11,407 bases of DNA from an uncultured beta proteobacterium (GCA_903924715.1 CAIYCP010000486.1:1-11407), one strand, 5' to 3'. Numbered from the stretch's first letter, positions 1-6,963 are shown. Program-made: numbers and translations. The notes: generated by a model not told the origin, from the letters alone.

Positions 1-478
1 CGGTGCCCATTGCCTTCATCAGCGGCTGTGCTTTGTCTAGATCGCGATCGTCTCCGCTCATCATAATGGTCAAGGTACCTTGCTCTGCCTTGACTAACCC
101 GCCGCTGACAGGGGCGTCAATTAAATGCGCCTGCGTATTTTTGATCTGCTGCGCTAGTTGTTTCAAGGTGGCAGGTAAGGTGGTGCTCATCATGCAGATT
201 AAGGGCTGATGTTGCGACGGGATTGCGTTGATAAAGCCTGTTGGCCCAACGCTAACTGAGAGGATTTGTTCATCATTTGCCACCAGAATGATGATGGCAT
301 CTGCGGTGGCGCAGTCACGCGGGTGTTGGGTGACGGTCATGCCGTCTCGGCTAAAGCTATCCAGTACGCTTTGATTTTGATCGCAGACCGTTAAATCGAA
401 GCCCGCCCGCTTAATGCAGCGCGCCATACGCGAACCCATATTGCCGGCACCAATTAATGCAACGGTTTTGATCGTCAT
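1..478 (-). CDS. NAD(P)-dependent oxidoreductase, 3-hydroxyisobutyrate dehydrogenase family (partial, C-terminus off left edge)
   Basis: The reverse strand reads 159 codons from an ATG at 478 to the window edge. Seen: an N-terminal Rossmann dinucleotide loop, GAGNMG at residues 10-15; an STxxP-type motif at 98-102 (STTLP); and the family signature DAPVSGG at 121-127. Together these define the beta-hydroxyacid dehydrogenase family (HIBADH, tartronate semialdehyde reductase, GarR-like). Its members oxidise a beta-hydroxyacid or reduce the semialdehyde with NAD(P) in the cytosol. The catalytic lysine, expected near residue 170-175, and the all-helical C-terminal domain lie outside the window, so activity and substrate cannot be judged. 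The start is supported by GGAGA six bases upstream. The gene is divergent from the DMT exporter across about 200 bases, so the two may share control. The family call is strong; a specific substrate would be a guess. Confidence 0.9.
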   Translation of the reverse strand, partial: MTIKTVALIGAGNMGSRMARCIKRAGFDLTVCDQNQSVLDSFSRDGMTVTQHPRDCATADAIIILVANDEQILSVSVGPTGFINAIPSQHQPLICMMSTTLPATLKQLAQQIKNTQAHLIDAPVSGGLVKAEQGTLTIMMSGDDRDLDKAQPLMKAMGT

Positions 479-678
479 CCAGGGTCTCCGAAATTTTTTA
501 TTTTGGGGCGTGGTCTTTTATGCGTGGCCAGTGCCTCTAATTCGTCATATCTTAAGGCAAATATAAAAATAGTGGCATACTTTTCCTTGCGCCACCAAGA
601 AGATCGTTTTGATCTACTCTATGCGTAACGAGCCGCTGCGCGTGTTTCACGTTCAGGGGCGCCTTTCCAGGATACTTA

Positions 679-1596
679 GTGACCGTGACTAGCAAAACAA
701 ACGCAATTTCGGGTGCCGCCTTTGCAACGCTCTTGTTCATCGGACTGATCATGGGGGCCAATCATGTCGTCGCACGTATCGCGTTTGATCATGGCTTAAA
801 TGTGACGGCTGCCGTCTTGGTGCGTAGCCTAGTCACTGCAGTGGTGGTGACCTTAATTGTTTATTTTCAGCGCGTACCTATTCGGTTGACGGCACGACAT
901 AAAAAGGTATTACCTGCAATTGGGTTGCTGGTCACGATTCAAAGTTTGAGTATTTATTCGTCGGTTGCGCTCTTGCCGGTTTCTTTGGCCTTGTTGGCGT
1001 TTAATACCTATCCACTCTGGACTGCGTTTTGGTGTCGTGTCATTTATGGCCAGCGCCCTGAGCCACAAGTATTGCGCGCCATGCCGATCATGTTGGTGGG
1101 TTTGGCGCTCGCCTTGGATGTATTCGGTGCGGCGTCTGGCTTGGGTGCAAAGGCCCACTGGGGCATGATTGGGGTGGGCGTTGCCTTCGCCTTAACCGCG
1201 GCGGCTACCTTTGGCCTGACACTTGCGCTGACGCAAAACGAGGCAGCGGATCTAGATGGCCGTGTACGTACCGCTACCACGATGTGGATGGTTGGTCTGT
1301 TGACACTCATTTTTTCGCAAGTGCTGGGCGAATTGCATTGGCCGAATGCGGTGGCAGGCTGGTGGGGCCTGGCCTTACTCACGATTTTTTATGGCACTGG
1401 GTTTACGGTGATGTTTATTGTTTTGCCGCGACTCGGCGTCGTGGGAAACTCATCGATCATGAGTATCGAGCCAATCTTTGCGCTGATTCTGGGTTGGTTT
1501 ATTCTGGATCAAAAAATCGCACTGATACAGATCGTGGGTGCCTGCTTAGTAGTCGGACTTGTCATTAAGCTTGGGCTCAGAAAGCAGGGTAAATGA
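679..1596 (+). CDS. EamA/DMT-superfamily membrane transporter
   Basis: A 305-residue, very hydrophobic protein. It has about ten predicted transmembrane segments in two halves, the layout of EamA-domain drug/metabolite transporters (usual length 280-310). The first half starts with the segment around AAFATLLFIGLIMGANHV, and the second half begins near residue 155 (HWGMIGVGVAFALTAAATF). The C-terminus carries the typical EamA ending, a helix with SIEPIFALILGWF near 263-275, followed by a short basic tail. Such proteins usually export amino acids, metabolites or toxic analogues across the inner membrane; the substrate cannot be read here. The start is GTG at 679, supported by AGGA six bases upstream; no ATG lies in frame between the upstream stop and this codon. 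It diverges from the dehydrogenase on the left and converges on the TctC gene with only 23 bases between stop codons. Confidence 0.9.
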   Translation: MTVTSKTNAISGAAFATLLFIGLIMGANHVVARIAFDHGLNVTAAVLVRSLVTAVVVTLIVYFQRVPIRLTARHKKVLPAIGLLVTIQSLSIYSSVALLPVSLALLAFNTYPLWTAFWCRVIYGQRPEPQVLRAMPIMLVGLALALDVFGAASGLGAKAHWGMIGVGVAFALTAAATFGLTLALTQNEAADLDGRVRTATTMWMVGLLTLIFSQVLGELHWPNAVAGWWGLALLTIFYGTGFTVMFIVLPRLGVVGNSSIMSIEPIFALILGWFILDQKIALIQIVGACLVVGLVIKLGLRKQGK

Positions 1597-1619
1597 CAAT
1601 GACGCTGGCCGGCGCTCGG

Positions 1620-2597
1620 TTATTGCACCTTGTAATGAGTTTCTTTGACTAGGCGCGCCCAGCGAGCCATGTCAGCTTGAATATATTGGGCAAGCGCCTC
1701 TGGCGAGCCACCATTTGCCTCAACACCTGCAGAGGCCAGTTTTTCTTTCACCTCTTTAGTATTCAGGGCGGTCACAATCTCTCGATTGAGTTTGGCCACA
1801 ACCGGGGCAGGCGTACCAGCTGGCGCCAAAAAGAAGAAATCAATGCTGATATCGAGTTCGGGATAGCCTGATTCAATCATTGTAGGAATTGTGGGCACGA
1901 CCGTCGAGCGCTTAGGACCCGTCACGCCCAACAGTTTGACTTTACCGGTATCGACTAAGGACAAAGCCGAGGCGGTTGTGGTCCAGAGTAGTTCGACACG
2001 CCCACTCGCCACGTCTGTCATCCCGGTAGTGGTCAGTTTGTAGTCGATAATCGTAAAGTCGATCTTGGCGACAAACTTTAAAATCATTCCAACAAAATGC
2101 GTCGCGGCGCTGCCTGAAGCAAAATTCAATTGGCCTGGTTTTTCTTTGGCGAGCGCGATTAGCTCTTTCATTGAGTTTGCCGGTAATGCTTGGTTCGCCA
2201 TTAATACGTTACGTAAAGATCCAATCAATCCTACCGGAGTAAAGTCCTTTGCAATATCAAGACGAGAGTCTTTTGTGACGAACTGATTGACGACACTGCT
2301 GGTGCTAGCAATTAATACCGTATAGCCATCCGGTTGAGCGCGCGCCACATAATCGGCACCGATGTTCCCGTTGGCACCTGCACGATTATCGATCACCATT
2401 GGTTGACCTGAGGTTTCGCTAACTTTCTGGGCAATGATGCGGGCGATGATGTCATTGCCTGTGCCAGGACCATAAGGCACGACGACGGTAATGGGTTTCG
2501 TTGGATAAGTTTGAGCCGTCGCAATAATGCTCATTGTTGAAAACAGAAGCGTAGCCAATAGGCTGCTCAGGCGAGGTAAATTTTTTTTAAGGATCAT
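1620..2597 (-). CDS. TctC/Bug-family tripartite tricarboxylate transporter substrate-binding protein
   Basis: A 325-residue exported solute receptor. Residues 1-28 form a Sec signal peptide: basic MILKKNLPR, a hydrophobic core, and probable cleavage ATA|Q. The mature start, YPTKPITVVVPYGPG, is the classic Bug opening, followed by a GTGNDIIAR ligand loop and VIDNRAGANGNIGADYVARA, which are hallmarks of the family. Known members bind carboxylates, amides or nicotinate-like acids in the periplasm and pass them to the TctAB membrane proteins. No tctA or tctB is seen here, which is usual for the many orphan Bug genes of Burkholderiales. The gene sits 63 bases downstream of the leaderless SBP gene on the same strand, so co-transcription is likely. 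No strong ribosome site precedes the ATG at 2597. An A8 tract covers codons 4-6. Ligand unknown. Confidence 0.92.
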   Translation of the reverse strand: MILKKNLPRLSSLLATLLFSTMSIIATAQTYPTKPITVVVPYGPGTGNDIIARIIAQKVSETSGQPMVIDNRAGANGNIGADYVARAQPDGYTVLIASTSSVVNQFVTKDSRLDIAKDFTPVGLIGSLRNVLMANQALPANSMKELIALAKEKPGQLNFASGSAATHFVGMILKFVAKIDFTIIDYKLTTTGMTDVASGRVELLWTTTASALSLVDTGKVKLLGVTGPKRSTVVPTIPTMIESGYPELDISIDFFFLAPAGTPAPVVAKLNREIVTALNTKEVKEKLASAGVEANGGSPEALAQYIQADMARWARLVKETHYKVQ

Positions 2598-2660
2598 AAG
2601 AGGTGAAGTCTCGTTTAAATTTTTAGTGTTCTTGTATTTTGCTGGCTGAATCGCTTCGGC

Positions 2661-3371
2661 TCACGTCTCAGTCAAGCTGACACCTTGGGCGCCCGCTCTT
2701 TGCACGACTTCTTTCAACAACCCATTTTCTTGCATGTCTGTTGAAAAGCGTTGCAACAAGGGTAAGCCAGCTGAACGGCCTTTGGGAATGCCTAAGGCGA
2801 TTCGTTCAAAACCCCAGGCGCCATCTAAGACAATTGAACCGGGAACCTGCTTTGCAAGCTCAAACAAAATCCCTTTGTTGGTGCCGAAGGCATCAATCTT
2901 TGCTTGCTTGAGTTGTTGCGTGACCTCAGCAAGACTATTGATTGCAACGACCTTTGCCAATTTCAAAATTGTGGGCAAGACGGTTTCAGAGGTGCTGCCA
3001 CTTGAGACGCCAATCACCACGCCAGCCCGGTCAAGATCTGCAATTTTTTGCGCTGCGCAGTGCGTGCCGATCAAATAGCTTTGCGCAGAAAAAAGAACTG
3101 CTTGAGCAAAATCCAGATACTGAGCGCGCGCTGGGGTGGCGTTGACCAGTGCAAGATCGATTTCACCAAGCTTTGCGGCCGCTAAGACGTCGCCATTTTT
3201 TTCAAAGATTATTGGTTCAAAAGGCCGATCGATATAGCGTGCGAACGCACGTCCGAGTTCATAGCCCATGCCGTAATGTTCTTGTGAGGTTGCACCTAAC
3301 ATGAGGGATTGAGGGCTGCCCGTGTAGACGCCGACGCGAAGTTTGCCCGAGGGCGCAAGAATGTGATGCAT
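2661..3371 (-). CDS. Type-2 periplasmic-binding-fold protein (SBP_bac_3 family) without a signal peptide
   Basis: A 236-residue protein with the bacterial SBP_3 fold. It opens ILAPSGKLRVGVYTGSP (residues 4-20) and carries the family-type stretch KLGEIDLALVNATPARAQYLDF near 67-88. A hinge and second lobe follow, with GVVIGVSSGSTSE near 115-127. Amino-acid ABC receptors share this fold, but this protein has no Sec, Tat or lipoprotein signal. Reading the frame upstream of the ATG at 3371, I meet a stop before any ATG, GTG or TTG, so a leader cannot be restored by moving the start. The length matches a lobe-complete protein rather than a fragment. Signal-less SBP_3 proteins are familiar in Burkholderiales, but their role is unclear; cytosolic ligand binding or an enzyme activity are options. 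No clear ribosome site is seen. It is the probable first gene of a two-gene unit with the Bug receptor and is divergent from the methyltransferase. Confidence 0.82.
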   Translation of the reverse strand: MHHILAPSGKLRVGVYTGSPQSLMLGATSQEHYGMGYELGRAFARYIDRPFEPIIFEKNGDVLAAAKLGEIDLALVNATPARAQYLDFAQAVLFSAQSYLIGTHCAAQKIADLDRAGVVIGVSSGSTSETVLPTILKLAKVVAINSLAEVTQQLKQAKIDAFGTNKGILFELAKQVPGSIVLDGAWGFERIALGIPKGRSAGLPLLQRFSTDMQENGLLKEVVQRAGAQGVSLTET

Positions 3372-3515
3372 AAGGTGTTTGCCAGACCAGTATTTAAGGA
3401 GGCTTTGTTGAGCCCTAGGCTTTGTATTGAACGAGTTTACGGCACAAACGATTGCCTTTTAGTGAGTCGCTTACGCCCAAGCCGTGGTTTAATTAATTCA
3501 GAAACCAAAAAATAT

Positions 3516-3519
3516 GAGG
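3516..3519 (+). promoter_or_regulatory. Ribosome binding site that decides the methyltransferase start
   Basis: GAGG is six bases before ATG 3526. It lies inside the codons that would follow the alternative ATG at 3514, which itself has only an A-rich leader. This favours the downstream start and a shorter n-region for the signal peptide. Confidence 0.6.
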
Positions 3520-3525
3520 CTTGTT

Positions 3526-4260
3526 ATGTTTATTCAATCACTTCTTCGTTCAGTCGCGACCTGTCTGCTGGTGGGTTGTGCGTTCAGTCTCGAGGCGTAT
3601 GCGCAAGTTTCTGCATCCGAGGCGGCCATTTTAGCGAGCCCCTTGCGTACTGACCGTGATCGGCAGGCGGATGCGCGGCGTCAGCCTCTAGAGTTACTCA
3701 AATTGGCCAAAGTGGCCCCAGGCATGAGCATCTTGGATATCTCCTCAGGCGGTGGCTATACCGCGCAGGTTTTGGCTGTCGCAGTGGGACCCACAGGCAA
3801 AGTTTGGGCTCAAATTGCCAAGCCTGCACCATCGCTTGACGCTCGACTGGCCGCGACGCCGCAGCCAAACTTTCAAATTCTGGCGCGCCCGTTTGATGAC
3901 TTGTTTCCGGCAGAGTTGCCTCGCGTAGATGGCGCAACCTTGATCTTGTCTTATCACGACATCGTGAATACTTCGACTGACCGTGCAAAGATGAATCGAG
4001 CCATTTTTAATGCACTTAAGCCTGGTGGTTTTTTAGTCGTGATGGATCATGCGGCGAAGGCCGGCACCGGAGTCAATGATACGTCGACGCTGCATCGAAT
4101 TGATGAGCAGGCGGTCGTGGCTGAGCTTGTGGCGGTGGGCTTCAAGGCCGATGCAAAATCTGATGCCTGGAGAAACGCGGCCGACACGCACGAGCTCCAC
4201 TCAAATAAAATGGAGACCACAAGCGATCGCTTTACGCTGCGGTTTGTTCGACCAAATTAA
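3526..4260 (+). CDS. Predicted exported class I SAM-dependent methyltransferase (COG4798-like)
   Basis: A 244-residue protein with a hydrophobic export signal: one Arg, a core ending LLVGC (possible lipobox, Cys18), and an alternative SPase I site AYA|Q near residue 26. After it comes a seven-stranded methyltransferase domain. SAM motif I is LDISSGGGYTAQ near residues 70-81, and the motif around DGATLILSYHDIVN is followed by LKPGGFLVVMDHA, the usual post-motif region. The tail, with LHRID, VVAELVAVGF, HELH and TDRFTLRFVRP, resembles the COG4798 predicted methyltransferases. I chose ATG 3526 over ATG 3514 because GAGG lies six bases upstream of 3526, whereas nothing useful precedes 3514. Export of a SAM-dependent enzyme is odd because SAM is not known in the periplasm; the signal may instead anchor it, or the protein may bind another ligand. 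The bactofilin gene begins 16 bases downstream, suggesting one operon. Substrate unknown. Confidence 0.85.
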   Translation: MFIQSLLRSVATCLLVGCAFSLEAYAQVSASEAAILASPLRTDRDRQADARRQPLELLKLAKVAPGMSILDISSGGGYTAQVLAVAVGPTGKVWAQIAKPAPSLDARLAATPQPNFQILARPFDDLFPAELPRVDGATLILSYHDIVNTSTDRAKMNRAIFNALKPGGFLVVMDHAAKAGTGVNDTSTLHRIDEQAVVAELVAVGFKADAKSDAWRNAADTHELHSNKMETTSDRFTLRFVRPN

Positions 4261-4276
4261 CAGAGGTGACACGAGT

Positions 4277-4744
4277 ATGTTTGGTAAAAAACAGTCGTCA
4301 AAAATCGCTCGCTCAAATGATGAGTCGTTTGAAACCATTATTGCAAAATCCACCGAAATCCACGGCCAAATCGTGGCAACGCAAAGTCTGAGAATTGACG
4401 GCAGCGTGAAAGGCGATATTCGTGGATCACAGGCCGAGGGGGTCAGCGTGGCGATTGGGTTAACAGGCTCGGTACAGGGCAATATTTACGCACAGCGTTT
4501 GATCGTCGGCGGTCGAATTCTTGGCAATGTTTTTGTGACCGAAACAGTCGAGTTGCACGATAGTGCAGATGTGCAGGGCGATATTACATACAGCCAAATC
4601 AGTATGGAACCGGGTGCAAAAATTAATGGTCGTCTGGTGAGTCAGACCAACCCGCAACAAGGCAAGCTGACAACCGAGGGTCAGCCTACTCTTGTGAGCG
4701 CTGCCGTGAGCCAGGCACTACCAGCACCTGCAGCGGATTCATAA
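4277..4744 (+). CDS. Bactofilin (polymer-forming cytoskeletal protein, BacA/CcmA family)
   Basis: A 155-residue protein. A short N-terminal tail (MFGKKQSSK) is followed by the bactofilin beta-helix core, roughly residues 22-120. The core opens with TIIAKSTEIHGQIVATQSLRIDGSVKGDI and runs through repeated rungs such as VSVAIGLTGSVQGNIYAQRLIVGG, VELHDSADVQGDI and ISMEPGAKINGRL. A Pro/Ala-rich disordered tail ends it. Bactofilins self-assemble without nucleotide into membrane-associated filaments that localise cell-wall enzymes and set shape. The start is the ATG at 4277, with AGAGG ten bases upstream and the expected MFGKK opening. The open frame extends further upstream, but that part is antisense-like filler overlapping the methyltransferase in another frame. 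The last 59 bases overlap tail to tail with the M23 peptidase gene, a known functional partner class. Size and domain are normal for the family. Confidence 0.95.
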   Translation: MFGKKQSSKIARSNDESFETIIAKSTEIHGQIVATQSLRIDGSVKGDIRGSQAEGVSVAIGLTGSVQGNIYAQRLIVGGRILGNVFVTETVELHDSADVQGDITYSQISMEPGAKINGRLVSQTNPQQGKLTTEGQPTLVSAAVSQALPAPAADS

Positions 4745-5801
4745 ACTGTCCGTTTCGTAAGATTTCAAAATGAAGGTGTGCGCCGGTCGTGCGTCCGGTC
4801 AAACCGACTTCTGCGATCTTTTGACCACGCGTCACGATTTGTCCAGCGGCAACGTGGATTTTGCTCGCATGGGCATACTTTGAAACATAGCCTTCTGCGT
4901 GTTTGATCTCAACCGTGAGTCCATAGGCGCCGTCCCAACCTGCCCGCAGTACGGTGCCGCTGCCGGCCGCCAAGATGGGCGTGCCCACCTTCGCGACAAA
5001 ATCAATGCCCGAGTGATGTGCGACGGTCTGGCTGATTGGATCGACCCGTGGGCCAAAGTTGCTGTTCAAACCGAGCGCCATGGGCAGCGGTGTTCCAAGC
5101 GGGAGTTGCGTGAGCAATTGATAGCGGGTAGACCAGGTCTGCTGTAGTTCAACTGCGGTTGAGTTGAGCGCTGATACTTTAGCAATCGTTTGATCGAACT
5201 CGTCATCAAGATAGGCGTTGGGTGTGGATTGAAACTTTAAAGGGATCAAGGGGCCACCACGGCTCGATGGGTCGGACATTTTGTTTTTGATTGGTGCCGG
5301 AGCCGCCAGAGTCGCGAAACGTTCTTTGAGCGCATTCAGCTCGCCGATCTTGCCGGTCATGGCAGTCATTTGGTGGTTAAGCGTTTCTAGCTTTTTACGA
5401 TACAGCGCATCGATTTCTTTTTTTTCTCGACTGAACTGCATGCTAGTTTCTTTGAAATCAACATGCATCAATTCAAGTTGATGCTCATATGAGGCGATGA
5501 TTTCTTTTTGTTTTTTTTCGCGTTGCGCTAACGCGACTGTTTGCGCTTGAATGAGACGTTCAAATTTCTTTTGATGTTCGAGTTCTATCGTATTTTGCTC
5601 GTCGGCCGTAATCACGCCACCCATGACGCGTGCCAATTGCGGTCTAACCTGCAAGGCAATGCGAAAGCCTAAAAAATGAATCCCAATCCCAAGCAAGACA
5701 AGAAAGACGCCCGTCATGACTGACCAGCGTATCAAGCGCTTGCGCGAGATGTTAATTTTTTTGACGGCCGACGTTGACCCAGAAATCCAGATGAGTTGCA
5801 C
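4686..5801 (-). CDS. Membrane-anchored M23 (LytM-type) peptidoglycan endopeptidase
   Basis: A 371-residue inner-membrane protein. It has a short cytoplasmic N-terminus, one transmembrane helix at about 29-48 (VMTGVFLVLLGIGIHFLGF), a long periplasmic coiled coil at about 70-165 rich in E/K/Q, and a linker. The C-terminal M23 domain spans about 240-362. The zinc and catalytic set is intact: H263 and D267 (HSGID), H311 (KYAHAS) and H344 in HLHFE (342-346). The enzyme should cut peptide cross-links in peptidoglycan, and M23 proteins next to bactofilins control local wall remodelling in several proteobacteria. The start is GTG at 5801; no better start precedes the membrane helix, and the MQLIWIS opening is typical of Burkholderiales homologues. 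The ribosome site is weak. Its last 59 bases overlap the bactofilin gene on the other strand. Two A8 tracts encode similar REKK-type coiled-coil segments. Confidence 0.94.
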   Translation of the reverse strand: MQLIWISGSTSAVKKINISRKRLIRWSVMTGVFLVLLGIGIHFLGFRIALQVRPQLARVMGGVITADEQNTIELEHQKKFERLIQAQTVALAQREKKQKEIIASYEHQLELMHVDFKETSMQFSREKKEIDALYRKKLETLNHQMTAMTGKIGELNALKERFATLAAPAPIKNKMSDPSSRGGPLIPLKFQSTPNAYLDDEFDQTIAKVSALNSTAVELQQTWSTRYQLLTQLPLGTPLPMALGLNSNFGPRVDPISQTVAHHSGIDFVAKVGTPILAAGSGTVLRAGWDGAYGLTVEIKHAEGYVSKYAHASKIHVAAGQIVTRGQKIAEVGLTGRTTGAHLHFEILRNGQFMNPLQVLVVPGSRQRSQE

Positions 5802-5832
5802 AGCAAGAGACCGATGTGTTGAGCGGACACAA

Positions 5833-5838
5833 AGTATA
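5833..5838 (-). promoter_or_regulatory. Possible -10 element for the M23 gene
   Basis: Read on the minus strand this is TATACT, a five-of-six match to the sigma-70 -10 box, placed to give a leader of about 25 bases before the GTG at 5801. No good -35 hexamer sits 16-18 bases upstream; TTGCAC is present but too close, with a 10-base spacer. The call therefore rests on the -10 and its position alone. Confidence 0.3.
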
Positions 5839-5896
5839 CCCAGTCGCTGTGCAAAGATTTAAAAAAACCAAAGAATGCTGAAGAATATTTAGAGAA

Positions 5897-5919
5897 TGTT
5901 AAAGCGCTCGTATTTAACA
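5897..5919. repeat. AT-rich inverted repeat, TGTTAAA-9-TTTAACA
   Basis: Perfect 7-base arms at 5897-5903 and 5913-5919 flank a 9-base spacer in the gap between the M23 gene and the downstream end of the deacetylase gene. The gap of about 190 bases holds nothing else I can name. It could be a protein-binding site or a weak hairpin. No T-run follows on either side to support a rho-independent terminator. Confidence 0.25.
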
Positions 5920-5993
5920 ATCTACTGACGTAGTCTTCGGCAAGCTATTGATTCAAAACGATACGAGGCTCAACAGAGTGGTGTTTAAGGAGA

Positions 5994-6890
5994 TCACTTG
6001 GCATGCAGCTGTAATTCTGTCGGTAGATTTCGATAATGTGTTGCGACTTCGCTGGGTGTGGTCAACCAGATTTGATCGCGATAAGACATGATGTGCTGCA
6101 AGGCTTTTCGCAGGCGGGCCAGTCTAAACGGTTGACCCATAATGAAAGAATGCAAAGAGATCGCACATACTAATGGCGTGTCCACAGAGCGCCTGAGCAT
6201 TTCTTCAAAATTTTCGACCATCATGTCGCAATACTCTTGGGCTGAATTGTGTCGATAGGCAATCGCAGGTTGGTCATTCAGTTCGATTGGATAAGGGACT
6301 GACAAAATAGGCTTGCCCTTGCTCTTGACCCAGAAGGGTTGTTCATCACAGATGCCCCAGTCGAGTACGTATGAATAATCGGCCTCAACCAACAGGTCGG
6401 TGGTGTTCAAGCTTGGGGTCAGGTAAGGGCTTAGCCAACCTTGTGGTCGCTTACCATCCGCTTTTTTCATGAGCGCCGTCACTTCGTTGATCATGGTGCG
6501 TTCAGTGGCTTCATCCATTTCGATTTGGCGCTCGGCGTTTGAACGCCCGTGCGCAATCATTTCGTCACCGCGTGCACGATGGGCCTGGATCAAGTCGGGG
6601 CAGTGCGCATAATTTTCGGTGTTGACAATGACACCGACATTGAGCTTGAGTTCATCAAATAATTCAATCAGACGCCATTCGCCAATACGATTGCCGTACT
6701 CGCGCCACAACCAGCTGCGCTGACTCCAGGGTTGTGTTTGTCGATCCAGATCAACGCCGCATTGAACCCCATACGGAAAATGCTCGATATTGACAGCAAT
6801 GTAAAGCGCCAGGCGTTTGTTGTCGGGCCAGTTAAATTGCGGACGAGATTTAATGCCTGAATATTGAAAGCGATTGTGTGAAGGTAGCAT
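5994..6890 (-). CDS. Polysaccharide deacetylase-fold hydrolase, PuuE-like (divergent motif subtype)
   Basis: A 298-residue cytosolic protein with the NodB-type barrel. The usual first metal motif TFDDG is absent; its place is taken by IAVNIEHFPYG near residues 31-41. The second motif is AHGRSN at 113-118, where the second metal His of the canonical HS/TxxH is an Asn. The segment GWLSPYLTPSLNTTDLL near 151-167 matches the SPNTR region of PuuE relatives, and DEQPFW at 182-187 matches their DDLPYW region. The late His motif is SLHSFIMGQPFR with H247. PuuE of Pseudomonas is an allantoinase recruited from this fold. This protein is only a distant relative, so a cyclic or linear amide substrate is inferred, not shown. 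The ATG at 6890 has GAG six bases upstream. It is divergent from a second deacetylase 73 bases away. Confidence 0.85.
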   Translation of the reverse strand: MLPSHNRFQYSGIKSRPQFNWPDNKRLALYIAVNIEHFPYGVQCGVDLDRQTQPWSQRSWLWREYGNRIGEWRLIELFDELKLNVGVIVNTENYAHCPDLIQAHRARGDEMIAHGRSNAERQIEMDEATERTMINEVTALMKKADGKRPQGWLSPYLTPSLNTTDLLVEADYSYVLDWGICDEQPFWVKSKGKPILSVPYPIELNDQPAIAYRHNSAQEYCDMMVENFEEMLRRSVDTPLVCAISLHSFIMGQPFRLARLRKALQHIMSYRDQIWLTTPSEVATHYRNLPTELQLHAK

Positions 6891-6907
6891 GGCGTTCTCG
6901 ATATGGG

Positions 6908-6955
6908 TTTAACTCAGTTAGAAATCATGCTAGATTGACACGACACACTTTGCAA
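6908..6955. promoter_or_regulatory. Possible back-to-back promoters between the two deacetylase genes
   Basis: On the minus strand, TTGCAA (6950-6955) and TAGCAT (reverse of 6927-6932) are separated by 17 bases, giving a leader of about 30 bases to the ATG at 6890. On the plus strand, TTTAAC or TTAACT (6908-6914) precedes TAGATT (6931-6936) with a 16-17 base spacer, pointing to the gene at 6964. Each hexamer matches at only 3-4 of 6 positions. The two -10 boxes overlap around 6931, which would make simultaneous firing mutually exclusive. Confidence 0.3.
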
Positions 6956-6963
6956 GTGATTAC

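Noticed and set aside
601..615. AGATC-5-GATCT inverted repeat in the gap before the DMT gene
   Set aside because: Five-base arms are expected by chance in 200 bases and it does not sit near a recognisable promoter.
621..692. ATG-initiated 23-codon frame just upstream of and overlapping the DMT gene
   Set aside because: No ribosome site precedes ATG 621, the product shows no recognisable feature, and the frame ends within the first codons of the transporter; chance is the simplest reading.
1597..1619. GC-rich sequence between the convergent DMT and Bug genes as a terminator
   Set aside because: GCCGGC gives self-complementarity, but there is no stable stem with a following T-run in either direction.
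4049..4276. N-terminal extension of the bactofilin frame
   Set aside because: It overlaps the methyltransferase in another frame, is Arg-rich and unlike bactofilins; the MFGKK opening and ribosome site support ATG 4277.
5732..5920. 62-codon minus-strand frame overlapping the M23 start
   Set aside because: It overlaps the M23 N-terminus in another frame and resembles no family; probably a chance frame across the M23 promoter region.
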